From Gemmatimonadota bacterium (lineage in GTDB: Bacteria > Latescibacterota > UBA2968 > UBA8231), in NCBI GenBank assembly GCA_002712305.1, contig PATE01000052.1, positions 1-24,451 on the forward strand: a stretch of DNA of 24,451 nt. The letters run 5' to 3'. The position numbers and the translations under genes were made by a program. Below, piece by piece: positions 16,227-23,319 of the stretch. Below the pieces are notes generated by a model. The model made no database searches. It had not been told where the DNA came from and saw only the letters and a list, made by a program, of their open reading frames with translations. The first letter of the stretch is position 1; each line of letters starts with the position of its first letter.

Positions 16227-16614
16227 AGATGTTCCGCAACGCGCTTCGAGGTGGGCACCGAGCTAGAAGATAACCGAAATGCGAAGAGGCGAGAGTCTGT
16301 TGACCCTCGCCTCTCCATCGGTCCGCTCGGATGTGCTCATACGCGTCCAAACCCTATACCCGCACCCATTTTTCTGGAGACTGCCGAGGTATTTCCCTCG
16401 GGAGATGTCCCTTGTGGTATACCTTGGGGCCCCCGCCAGCCGGGGTGGGACCTGTCGCACGGTATTGAGTAACGTGGAATCATGTCAATGCAGGAAGGTC
16501 GGCGTGCTGGGCCCCTTGCCGATGTGGGGCTGTTTGTGCTTCGTGTCGGACGACGTTGAGTATTCGACACACCTTCCCCGTGACCAATTGTCAGCGCGAC
16601 GGCAGGATGGGCAG
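16227..16614. other. 388-bp divergent intergenic region with several hairpins
   Basis: The gap between the receptor start (minus) and the enolase-superfamily start (plus) holds no convincing gene. The plus frame is open back to 16279, but that extension has no family similarity. Three stems are visible: 16285-16314, 16384-16401 (CCGAGG/CCTCGG with a 6-nt loop) and a GC-rich one near 16430-16445 (CCCCG/CGGGG). A perfect TTGACA lies on the minus strand at 16483-16488, but no good -10 follows at 17 bp. I checked for a cobalamin-riboswitch B12 box because of the receptor and saw none. Confidence 0.45.
16285..16314. promoter_or_regulatory. Strong hairpin in the receptor's 5' region
   Basis: AGAGGCGAG / CTCGCCTCT, 9 perfect base pairs, then one A/C mismatch, then GTC/GAC closing a TGTT loop. 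It lies 59-88 nt upstream of the receptor ATG. There is no T-tract on the plus strand and only scattered T on the minus strand. Possible roles are a leader structure or an operator; evidence is the fold only. Confidence 0.4.
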
Positions 16615-17694
16615 ATGAAGATTACACGAATTGAGCGAATTGCCCTGAACATTCCCTATCAGGAGCATGTCCGCGAACCGCTGCGCAAGGGTTGGGGATA
16701 TGCGAATCGGGCGACGGACGACGAGTTTGCCGCCGATGGCGAGGGCCTGTTGCAGAAGTGGAAGGACACGCCCGTGCCCTCGGTGAAGACGACGCTCTAT
16801 CAGGTCTTTGACGAGCATGGCCGCGTAGGGTTGGGCGAAGGTGCGGCTCGATCTGATGAAGAGCTCGCGGCCTACGTCGGACACAGTCCATTTGAGTATG
16901 TGGGTGACGACAGCGCGGGGCCACTGCAAATCGCCTTCTACGACCTCATGGGACAGATCGTCGGCCTGCCGATTTCGCGGCTGCTGGGGCCGGCACGCGA
17001 CACGGCACCTCTGGCTTGGTGGTCTCATGGTTTCGAGCCGGATGTCCTGCGCAGAGAGGCGAGTCGTGCGCTGGCCGCCGGATACAAGGTGCACAAGTTC
17101 AAACGCCGCGCCCACACCGATGTTGTCGAGCAGGTGGAGGCCATCGCGGAGGTGGCCCCGGAGGACTACGAGATCACCGTCGATGCGAATGAGACCTTCG
17201 GCACCGTCGAGCGAGCCATTGACGTCGGGAAGAAGCTGAAGGCCTGCCCTCTGGTGCACTGCCTGGAGTCACCTGTGACTCAATCGGACATCGAAGGCTA
17301 CCGGCAGATCCGTGCCGCCCTCGACTTGCCACTGGCCCACCACATCGGTGCACCCGATGCGATCGATGCCCTGCACAGCGGCGTGTATGACTACTTCATT
17401 CTGGGCACTACGGTGGCAGCGCTTCAACGAGACGCGCATATCTGCGGAGCTCGAGATCGCCCCTTCTGGATGCAGCTGGGAGGGGATGGTACCGACATCT
17501 CCACCCTTTTCATGATGCATCTGGCTGCCGCCACGCCCAATGCCACCAAGGGGCACGTGTCGATGCAGCACCTGCAGGAAGCGATGTTGCTGGAAGAGAC
17601 GATTCAGGTGAAGGAAGGGATGGTGACGATCCCTACGATACCGGGTCTGGGTGGGACGCTGAATATGGATGTCGTCGATCGGTACCGCGTGTAA
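16615..17694 (+). CDS. Enolase-superfamily (mandelate racemase-like) protein with atypical third metal site
   Basis: A 359-residue enolase-superfamily member. Capping domain about 1-125 (MKITRIERIALNIPY), then a barrel with the KxK lysines K161/K163 (KVHKFKRR), first metal ligand D190 (TVDANE) and second ligand E218 (CLESP). On the next strand, where mandelate racemase-like enzymes carry Glu or Asp, this protein reads LPLAHHIGAP, with H242 and H243. The usual C-terminal catalytic residues are also not obvious. It may bind metal differently, use another chemistry or lack activity. ATG 16615 is preceded by AGGATGGG; the open frame upstream to 16279 is not family-like. It stands alone on the plus strand and converges with a small gene after 30 bp. 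It is only distantly related to the enolase-superfamily gene at 1133. The stop is TAA. Confidence 0.86.
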   Translation: MKITRIERIALNIPYQEHVREPLRKGWGYANRATDDEFAADGEGLLQKWKDTPVPSVKTTLYQVFDEHGRVGLGEGAARSDEELAAYVGHSPFEYVGDDSAGPLQIAFYDLMGQIVGLPISRLLGPARDTAPLAWWSHGFEPDVLRREASRALAAGYKVHKFKRRAHTDVVEQVEAIAEVAPEDYEITVDANETFGTVERAIDVGKKLKACPLVHCLESPVTQSDIEGYRQIRAALDLPLAHHIGAPDAIDALHSGVYDYFILGTTVAALQRDAHICGARDRPFWMQLGGDGTDISTLFMMHLAAATPNATKGHVSMQHLQEAMLLEETIQVKEGMVTIPTIPGLGGTLNMDVVDRYRV

Positions 17695-17724
17695 CCACAG
17701 AGGGGGTCGGCACTCAGGGAACTA

Positions 17725-17976
17725 TCAGAAGTGCGCCCTCATCATGAAACGGGCGTATAGGTCGACATCCACCGCCTGGCGGATGTAGGCCCAGGTCCGA
17801 ATGGGTGATTCTACGACCATACTGCCCTTCGGATTGACCAGTCTTCGCGGGGTCACCAACCAGCGGTGAACCTGCTCACTTTCGGGTGCAGGACCTTCGA
17901 CCGTGACCGTCCGCCGCCGCCCATCGTATTTCACCAGCCACTCGTCGCGTCCGCGAATGAGACGAACTGTCTTCAT
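17725..17976 (-). CDS. Small hypothetical protein, 83 residues
   Basis: I do not recognise a family. The predicted protein is basic, begins MKTVRLIRGRDEWLVKYDGRR and has an alternating hydrophobic/charged pattern (EWLVKYD, RTVTVEG) that suggests a small beta-rich fold, followed by a helical-looking end (AYIRQAVDVDLYARFMM). No signal peptide or cysteine motif. ATG 17976 has no good ribosome binding site. A TATATT on the minus strand at 18046-18051 could be its -10. It lies 122 bp after the flavoprotein gene on the same strand. The protein-like composition and the absence of a competing gene on the other strand favour it being real, but it could be spurious. Confidence 0.5.
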   Translation of the reverse strand: MKTVRLIRGRDEWLVKYDGRRRTVTVEGPAPESEQVHRWLVTPRRLVNPKGSMVVESPIRTWAYIRQAVDVDLYARFMMRAHF

Positions 17977-18098
17977 GGAGCAATCTCGCGCAAGGCATAG
18001 AAGTCGAATCAGAATCCCATGGGCGCCGGTGATTCTCGTTTTTCGAATATAGCGAGGAGGAAGAAAATCCGTGGCCTCATCTGGCCGCTGCGCAGTCT

Positions 18099-20078
18099 CT
18101 AGGCCAGCTCGGTGCGCACCACGTGTGCGCCCTCGTTGATGGCGTTGAAGAAGTTTCGCACATCCACGCAGTCGCCCGCCATCAACACATCACATTTCAG
18201 CGATGACTCCTCAATCAGTTTCGCCAGTTGCTGACGTGGCCGGTAGCCGTGGCTGATGATAAGGCGATCGACGTCTTCTGCCCTTTCCTGTCCGTCAGCA
18301 TCAGCCAGGATTACCCTCTGGCCGTCCACCGCCTGCAGGTGGTGCCCCGCCATGATTTGCACACCGGCATCGCGCGCTCCTTTCAGGAGCAGGGCGAGAT
18401 TCGTGCCGTGTTCATCGAGATGAGCGACCTCTTCGTGAGCGCGGCGCGAAACCATCGTCACGTGACGGCCCTGCTCGGCGGCGTGCCACGCCATTTCATA
18501 CCCTACCAGTCCTGCACCCAGGACCATGATCCGTTCGCCCATGTCTTGTGTTTCCCACCCGACCAGCGCGTTGACGGCCGTCACGACGCAGTCGCTGTCG
18601 ATGCCGGGCACATCGGGGATAATCGGTTCGCCCCCCGTTGCAAGGACGACGGCCTGTGCCCCTTCCGCTTCCAGCGTGTCTATGGACACGTCTACGCCAA
18701 GACGGAGATCGAGACCTGCCTTTTCTACCTCGGTTCTGTAGTAGCTCAACAGTCGTTTGACATCCCACTTGAAGCTGGGAATCGATGCGGAGATCATCTC
18801 ACCGCCGATCGCATCTCTGCGCTCGAAGACCACCACCTCGTGGCCCATCTGCTTGGCCCGCAATCCCGCTTCCAGGCCCGCGGGCCCGGCTCCGATGACG
18901 ACCACCTTCTTCGGCAGCGATGTGGGTGAAAAGGAGACGGTCTTCTCCCGACCCACGATGGGATTGGTCGTGCACTGTATCCCCCCTCGGTCCATGACGA
19001 CGAAGGAATGGCACACATTGCAGCGAATGCATGGGGCGATGTTCTGCCCCGTTCGTGCCTTCCGCGCCCAGTGCCCATCGGCGATGAGTGGTCGGCCCAG
19101 GGCCACCATGTCGGCCTGACCGCGGGCGATGACCTGCTCCGCATCGTCGGGATCGGTGATCCCCCCTGTGGCGATCACCGGTACGCGAGCCCCATTGGCC
19201 TTCACCTCGGTGGCCAGATCGACGAGTGTGTTGGGTTTGACATACATGGGCGGCACCGAGGGATGCGTGCATTCGACGAACCCTTTTACACGCATCAGCG
19301 TCGACGATGTGGTGGCCACATGCAGATACGCCACCCCCTGCGCCTCCATGAATTCAGCCACACGCAGGTGCAGACCGTCCCCCTCCCCCTCGTCGTAGCG
19401 ATCGTTCACGCCCCCGTGCAGGTGCTCGTGGGCGCTGAACTTGAGACCGATAGGGAACGCGTCGCCGCAGACCTGCCGAATGCCGGAAACCACATCGGCA
19501 CCGAATTTCATGCGCCGTTCGAAATCCCCACCATACGCGTCGTCGCGTCGGTTGGTGTGGGGTGAGATGAACTGCCCGGCCAGATAAGAATGGGCACAGT
19601 GGTATTCGACCCCATCGAAACCAGCCTTCTGCGCCCTTCTTGCTCCCGCAACGAAGCTTTCGACCATGCGCTCGATGTCGTCGATGGTCATCTCGCGAGG
19701 CATCTGCTCGTAGAGCTCGCTGTCCACGGCCGAAGGGGCACTGGGCTCCACATAGGACTTTCCGCCCAGAGCTGCGATCTGCAGAAAGATGGGAGGACCC
19801 ACTTTGTGGACCGCATCGGCGATGCGCGCAAGACCGGGGATGAAACGGTCGTCCCAGACGGATGTGGTGATCACTCTTTTCTCCGGCACCACCGACGTGA
19901 ATTCGGTGATCAGCAGGCCCGTCCCGCCGTGGGCGCGATCCAGGAGAAAGTCGATGTAGCGATCGGTAACCTCGCCATTCGGCCCGTGCAGACCGACGTC
20001 GACCGGGGCCAGCACGACCCGATTCTCTACTTCGATCGAGCCGATGCGGATGGGAGAAAACAGATGGGGTCTTGTCAC
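18099..20078 (-). CDS. 2,4-dienoyl-CoA reductase-type Fe-S flavoprotein (OYE barrel + FAD/NAD(P) domains)
   Basis: A 659-residue protein with the complete architecture of the 2,4-dienoyl-CoA reductase/trimethylamine dehydrogenase family. Residues 1 to about 340 form an FMN-binding old-yellow-enzyme barrel, with the active-site stretch EYHCAHSYLAGQF (158-170) and the SPHTNRRDDAYGGDFERR block. A [4Fe-4S] site follows: C350, C353, C356 and C369 (CIRCNVC...C). The FAD dinucleotide motif is VVVIGAGPAG (392-401) and a second GxGxxG (VLGAGLVGYE) near 525 binds NAD(P)H. Electrons go from NAD(P)H through FAD and the cluster to FMN, reducing an enone or oxidising an amine; the substrate is not certain. 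GTG 20078 has AGGAG 7 nt upstream (20086-20090). It is divergent from the fumarase gene. The stop is TAG. Confidence 0.93.
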   Translation of the reverse strand: MTRPHLFSPIRIGSIEVENRVVLAPVDVGLHGPNGEVTDRYIDFLLDRAHGGTGLLITEFTSVVPEKRVITTSVWDDRFIPGLARIADAVHKVGPPIFLQIAALGGKSYVEPSAPSAVDSELYEQMPREMTIDDIERMVESFVAGARRAQKAGFDGVEYHCAHSYLAGQFISPHTNRRDDAYGGDFERRMKFGADVVSGIRQVCGDAFPIGLKFSAHEHLHGGVNDRYDEGEGDGLHLRVAEFMEAQGVAYLHVATTSSTLMRVKGFVECTHPSVPPMYVKPNTLVDLATEVKANGARVPVIATGGITDPDDAEQVIARGQADMVALGRPLIADGHWARKARTGQNIAPCIRCNVCHSFVVMDRGGIQCTTNPIVGREKTVSFSPTSLPKKVVVIGAGPAGLEAGLRAKQMGHEVVVFERRDAIGGEMISASIPSFKWDVKRLLSYYRTEVEKAGLDLRLGVDVSIDTLEAEGAQAVVLATGGEPIIPDVPGIDSDCVVTAVNALVGWETQDMGERIMVLGAGLVGYEMAWHAAEQGRHVTMVSRRAHEEVAHLDEHGTNLALLLKGARDAGVQIMAGHHLQAVDGQRVILADADGQERAEDVDRLIISHGYRPRQQLAKLIEESSLKCDVLMAGDCVDVRNFFNAINEGAHVVRTELA

Positions 20079-20392
20079 GTAACGACTCCTGTAGAGTATG
20101 AATCCGTGCGGTCGCTATGGAACCAGCGGGCCCAACAGCCGGATCTCCCGGGCTCCCGTGTCACGGTGAGGGCTGCCGATGACCTCGGTCAGAACACTTG
20201 AGGTTAGAACCGGATCAAAGTCAAAGCCATAGCGTATCTTTTCTTGAACAGGGCTAAGGTCCATCGAAAATCGAGCGCTGACCAGAAGGTGTGGAAGGCT
20301 GGACGGGCTCCTTGCTCCGACACGCCGGATTCACCAAACTCGATAGGAAATCCTTGCCCAGAGAAAATGAGACAGAAAGAGCGAGAGGCCCC
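20079..20392. other. 314-bp divergent gap, flavoprotein / fumarase
   Basis: Apart from the ribosome binding sites of the flanking genes (AGGAG at 20086-20090 minus, GAGAGG just before 20393 plus) I see no gene or clear promoter. A short dyad CCGTG-T-CACGG lies near 20157. The reverse-strand open frame across this gap (to 20701) continues into the fumarase coding strand in antisense and is not protein-like. Confidence 0.45.
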
Positions 20393-21910
20393 ATGGCTGT
20401 AATCAAGCAGGAAGACGTCATCCAAAGCGTCGCTGATGCGCTGCAGTTCATCTCCTACTACCATCCCGTCGACTTCATCCGCGCCATGCGTGCTGCCTAC
20501 GAGCGCGAACAGTCTCCCGCGGCCAAGGCCGCTCTGACGCAGGTTCTGGTGAACTCGCGCATGTGTGCCATCGGAAAGCGTCCGATCTGTCAGGACACAG
20601 GGATTGTCATCGTGTTCGCTGAGGTGGGCATGGATGTTCAGTGGGAGGCTGAGCTGAGCCTCGAAGACATGATCAACGAGGGTGTGCGGCGTGGTTATCA
20701 ATTCGAGGACAACGTGCTCCGGGCCTCAGTTCTGGCCGATCCCGATGGTACTCGCACCAACACGAAGGACAATACACCTGCCATCATCCACTACAGCGTC
20801 GTTCCTGGGGATGAGTTGAACATCGAGGTCGCCGCGAAGGGAGGCGGCAGTGAAGCGAAAGCGAAGTTCGCCATGCTGAATCCATCCGACTCGGTGGTGG
20901 ACTGGATCCTCGATGTGGTTCCCGGCATGGGAGCCGGATGGTGTCCGCCGGGCGTACTCGGCGTAGGAATCGGTGGCACACCCGAGAAGGCCATGTTGCT
21001 GGCCAAGCAGTCCATGATGGATGCGGTGGACATCCATGAGCTCCAGGAGCGAGGAGCTGCCAATCATCAGGAAGAGATGCGACTGGAGCTGTTTGACAAG
21101 GTCAATGCCCTCGGGATCGGCGCACAGGGCCTCGGTGGGATGACGACGGTCCTCGACGTCAAGGTGAAAGAGTATCCGACCCACGCAGCGAACAAACCTG
21201 TCGCTGTGATTCCGAACTGCTCAGCGACCCGGCACGTGCACTTCAGCCTCGACGGTTCCGGTCCGGCGGCCTTCGAACCACCGGATCTGAGTGAATGGCC
21301 AGAGATCGACTTTGATCTGGGCGACGATGTCAGACGCGTTGATCTCGATACACTCACACCCGAGGATGTGCAGACGTGGAAATCCGGCGAGACATTGCTG
21401 TTATCCGGCAAACTCCTGACGGGTCGTGACGCAGCACACAAGAAACTGATCGACTTGTTGGAGCGTGGTGAAGAAATGCCCGTCGACTTCCGCAATCGCG
21501 TGATCTACTACGTGGGTCCCGTCGATCCTGTGGGCGACGAAGTGATCGGCCCTGCCGGGCCGACGACGGCGACGCGGATGGACAAATTCACGCGGCAATT
21601 GCTGGAGGAAACGGGTCTGCTCGGTATGGTGGGCAAGGCAGAGAGAGGACCCGCTGCCATTGAGGCCATTCGCGACAGCAAGGCAGCCTACATGATCGCC
21701 GTCGGTGGCGCCGCGTATCTGGTCGCCAAGGCAATCACCAGTTCGAAGGTCCTCGCCTTCCCCGAGCTCGGTATGGAGGCGATCCACGAATTCGAGGTGA
21801 AGGACATGCCCGTGACCCTTGCCGTAGACTCGACGGGCCGCTCGGTGCACGAGGAAGGGCCGAAGGTGTGGTCCGGCAAGATCGAAAGCATTCAGGTGGC
21901 CGGCGCATGA
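20393..21910 (+). CDS. Class I fumarate hydratase (Fe-S, fused alpha and beta parts)
   Basis: A 505-residue class I fumarase-type hydro-lyase, which interconverts fumarate and malate in the TCA cycle using an oxygen-sensitive [4Fe-4S] cluster. The alpha part has C66 (ICQDTG), KGGGSEAKAK (149-158), C184 (GWCPPG) followed by VGIGG, and C276 in NCSATRH. The beta part (about 300-505) carries GPAGPTTATRMD (386-397), the family's substrate loop. It is somewhat shorter than E. coli FumA (548 residues) and fuses both parts, as in that enzyme. Related L(+)-tartrate dehydratases share this fold, so the exact substrate is probable rather than certain. ATG 20393 has GAGAGG close upstream; the open frame back to 20291 is not family-like. 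It overlaps the PhyH-HEAT gene by ATGA, so they form an operon. The stop is TGA. Confidence 0.92.
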   Translation: MAVIKQEDVIQSVADALQFISYYHPVDFIRAMRAAYEREQSPAAKAALTQVLVNSRMCAIGKRPICQDTGIVIVFAEVGMDVQWEAELSLEDMINEGVRRGYQFEDNVLRASVLADPDGTRTNTKDNTPAIIHYSVVPGDELNIEVAAKGGGSEAKAKFAMLNPSDSVVDWILDVVPGMGAGWCPPGVLGVGIGGTPEKAMLLAKQSMMDAVDIHELQERGAANHQEEMRLELFDKVNALGIGAQGLGGMTTVLDVKVKEYPTHAANKPVAVIPNCSATRHVHFSLDGSGPAAFEPPDLSEWPEIDFDLGDDVRRVDLDTLTPEDVQTWKSGETLLLSGKLLTGRDAAHKKLIDLLERGEEMPVDFRNRVIYYVGPVDPVGDEVIGPAGPTTATRMDKFTRQLLEETGLLGMVGKAERGPAAIEAIRDSKAAYMIAVGGAAYLVAKAITSSKVLAFPELGMEAIHEFEVKDMPVTLAVDSTGRSVHEEGPKVWSGKIESIQVAGA

Positions 21911-23289
21911 CAGACCAGGCCTTCCGTCTCAGCGATGCACAGATGGCACAGTTCATCGCCCACGGCTACGTGACCATCACGCCCGATCTGCCGGATGAAT
22001 TCCACGCGGAGGTCTTCGCCAAACACGAGGAGGTCTTCGAGCAGGAAGGAAACCCAGGCAACAATCTCCTTCCCCGCATCCCCCTCGTGCGCCAGGTCTT
22101 CGATCACCCTTCCGTCGTCGGCGCTCTGCAAAGCGTGTGTGGTGACGATTACTATCTACAGCCCCATCGTCATCCCCACCACAACAAGGCCCACAGCAAG
22201 GGTCAGAACATGCACCAGGATGGCGGAAAGCGCTGGTCGCACCGTACCCGATATCTGCTGGCCTTCTACTATCCGCAGGATACGCCTCTGGAGCGGGGGC
22301 CCTCGGGAATCGTCCCGGGTAGTCACTACTTCAATACCCCCGAAGGTGCCCGCATTGACGGCGAAGTGCCTCTCGTGACGCCGGCTGGCACGGTGACCAT
22401 CACCAACTATGATCTGTGGCATCGTGCCATGCCCAACACCAGCGATCAACACCGATACATGGTGAAGTTCCTCTTCGCCAGAATGTCCGAACCGGTGTTG
22501 CCTGCGTGGAACAACAGGCGAGCCGGCTGGCCCGGAATCGATCCGGCACTGCCCGGCGACGGGGCTGAACTGCAGAAGATTTACGCCCACGTGTGGCATT
22601 GGAACCTCGGCGACGGCTCAGGCGCCCTGCCCACCCCCGAGGGTTCGCCCGCCGAGTTGTTGGACACGCTCGCAGGGGAAGACGAACGTGCCGGCATCGC
22701 CGCCGCGTACGATCTTGCGGCCCTGGGCCAGGACATGGTGCCGGGTCTCATCGAGAAGTTGGGCGAGGAATCTGAAATGAGCCGTCGAAATGCGGCCTAC
22801 GCACTCAGTGCCATCGGCGCCCCGGCTGTGGGAGCCCTGATCGACGCCCTCGGCCAGACCAACACCAGTACCCGCACCGATGCGGCTACCACTCTCGGTG
22901 ATATCGCGCTGGCCGCCGATGCGGCGCTACCGGCCTTGGTCGCATCCTGCCAGGACAAACACGAGGATGTTCGGAGGGCCGCCGCCGAAGCATTGGGAAC
23001 GGTTGGACAATACGAACCTAATGTGGTCCCCACCTTGATCGACGCCGTCACCGACGACCACGTCGGCGTGCGCACGGCGGCGGTCTTCGCCCTTTGCCGA
23101 CTTGGCCCCCAGGCAGCAGAGGCCGTTGAGGCGTTGGAAGGAGTGCTCGACGATGAGAACCGCTATGTCCGTGGTGACGCTCTCCACGCCCTGCAACGCA
23201 TTGACACGTCTCAGGCCAAGGATGCATTGATCAAACATCTGATGCCGGCCCGTTGGTGTCCGATCACCAGCCCGGAATCCACGTTCTGA
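21907..23289 (+). CDS. PhyH oxygenase fused to C-terminal HEAT repeats
   Basis: A 460-residue two-part protein. Residues 1 to about 230 are a PhyH-type Fe(II)/2-oxoglutarate oxygenase: opening QMAQFIAHGYVTITPDL (12-28), iron ligands H103 and D105 in NMHQDGG, distal H172 in DLWHRAMPN, and R183 (QHRYMVKF) for 2-oxoglutarate. From about 258 to 433 there are roughly five HEAT/PBS-like repeats, recognisable by the recurring pattern RRNAAYALSAIGAPAVGALIDAL, RTDAATTLGDIALAADAALPAL, VRRAAAEALGTVGQYEPNVVPTL, VRTAAVFALCRLGPQAAEAVEAL, which form an alpha-solenoid for protein binding. The start is ATG 21907, overlapping the fumarase stop by 4 bp; the longer frame back to 21868 lies within the fumarase coding region. 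It converges with the FG-GAP gene after 30 bp. Function of the fusion is unknown. Confidence 0.9.
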   Translation: MTDQAFRLSDAQMAQFIAHGYVTITPDLPDEFHAEVFAKHEEVFEQEGNPGNNLLPRIPLVRQVFDHPSVVGALQSVCGDDYYLQPHRHPHHNKAHSKGQNMHQDGGKRWSHRTRYLLAFYYPQDTPLERGPSGIVPGSHYFNTPEGARIDGEVPLVTPAGTVTITNYDLWHRAMPNTSDQHRYMVKFLFARMSEPVLPAWNNRRAGWPGIDPALPGDGAELQKIYAHVWHWNLGDGSGALPTPEGSPAELLDTLAGEDERAGIAAAYDLAALGQDMVPGLIEKLGEESEMSRRNAAYALSAIGAPAVGALIDALGQTNTSTRTDAATTLGDIALAADAALPALVASCQDKHEDVRRAAAEALGTVGQYEPNVVPTLIDAVTDDHVGVRTAAVFALCRLGPQAAEAVEALEGVLDDENRYVRGDALHALQRIDTSQAKDALIKHLMPARWCPITSPESTF

Positions 23290-23319
23290 GATTGCCGGAC
23301 TCTCGAACACTCTGACAGG

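Noticed and set aside
16227-16614. Cobalamin or other metabolite riboswitch before the TonB receptor
   Set aside because: No B12 box or other conserved riboswitch core was found by eye; only generic stems are present.
18071-18133. Short plus-strand frame after GAGGAGG at 18053
   Set aside because: About 20 codons, runs antisense into the flavoprotein end, spacing to the GTG is too long, and no protein-like pattern is seen.
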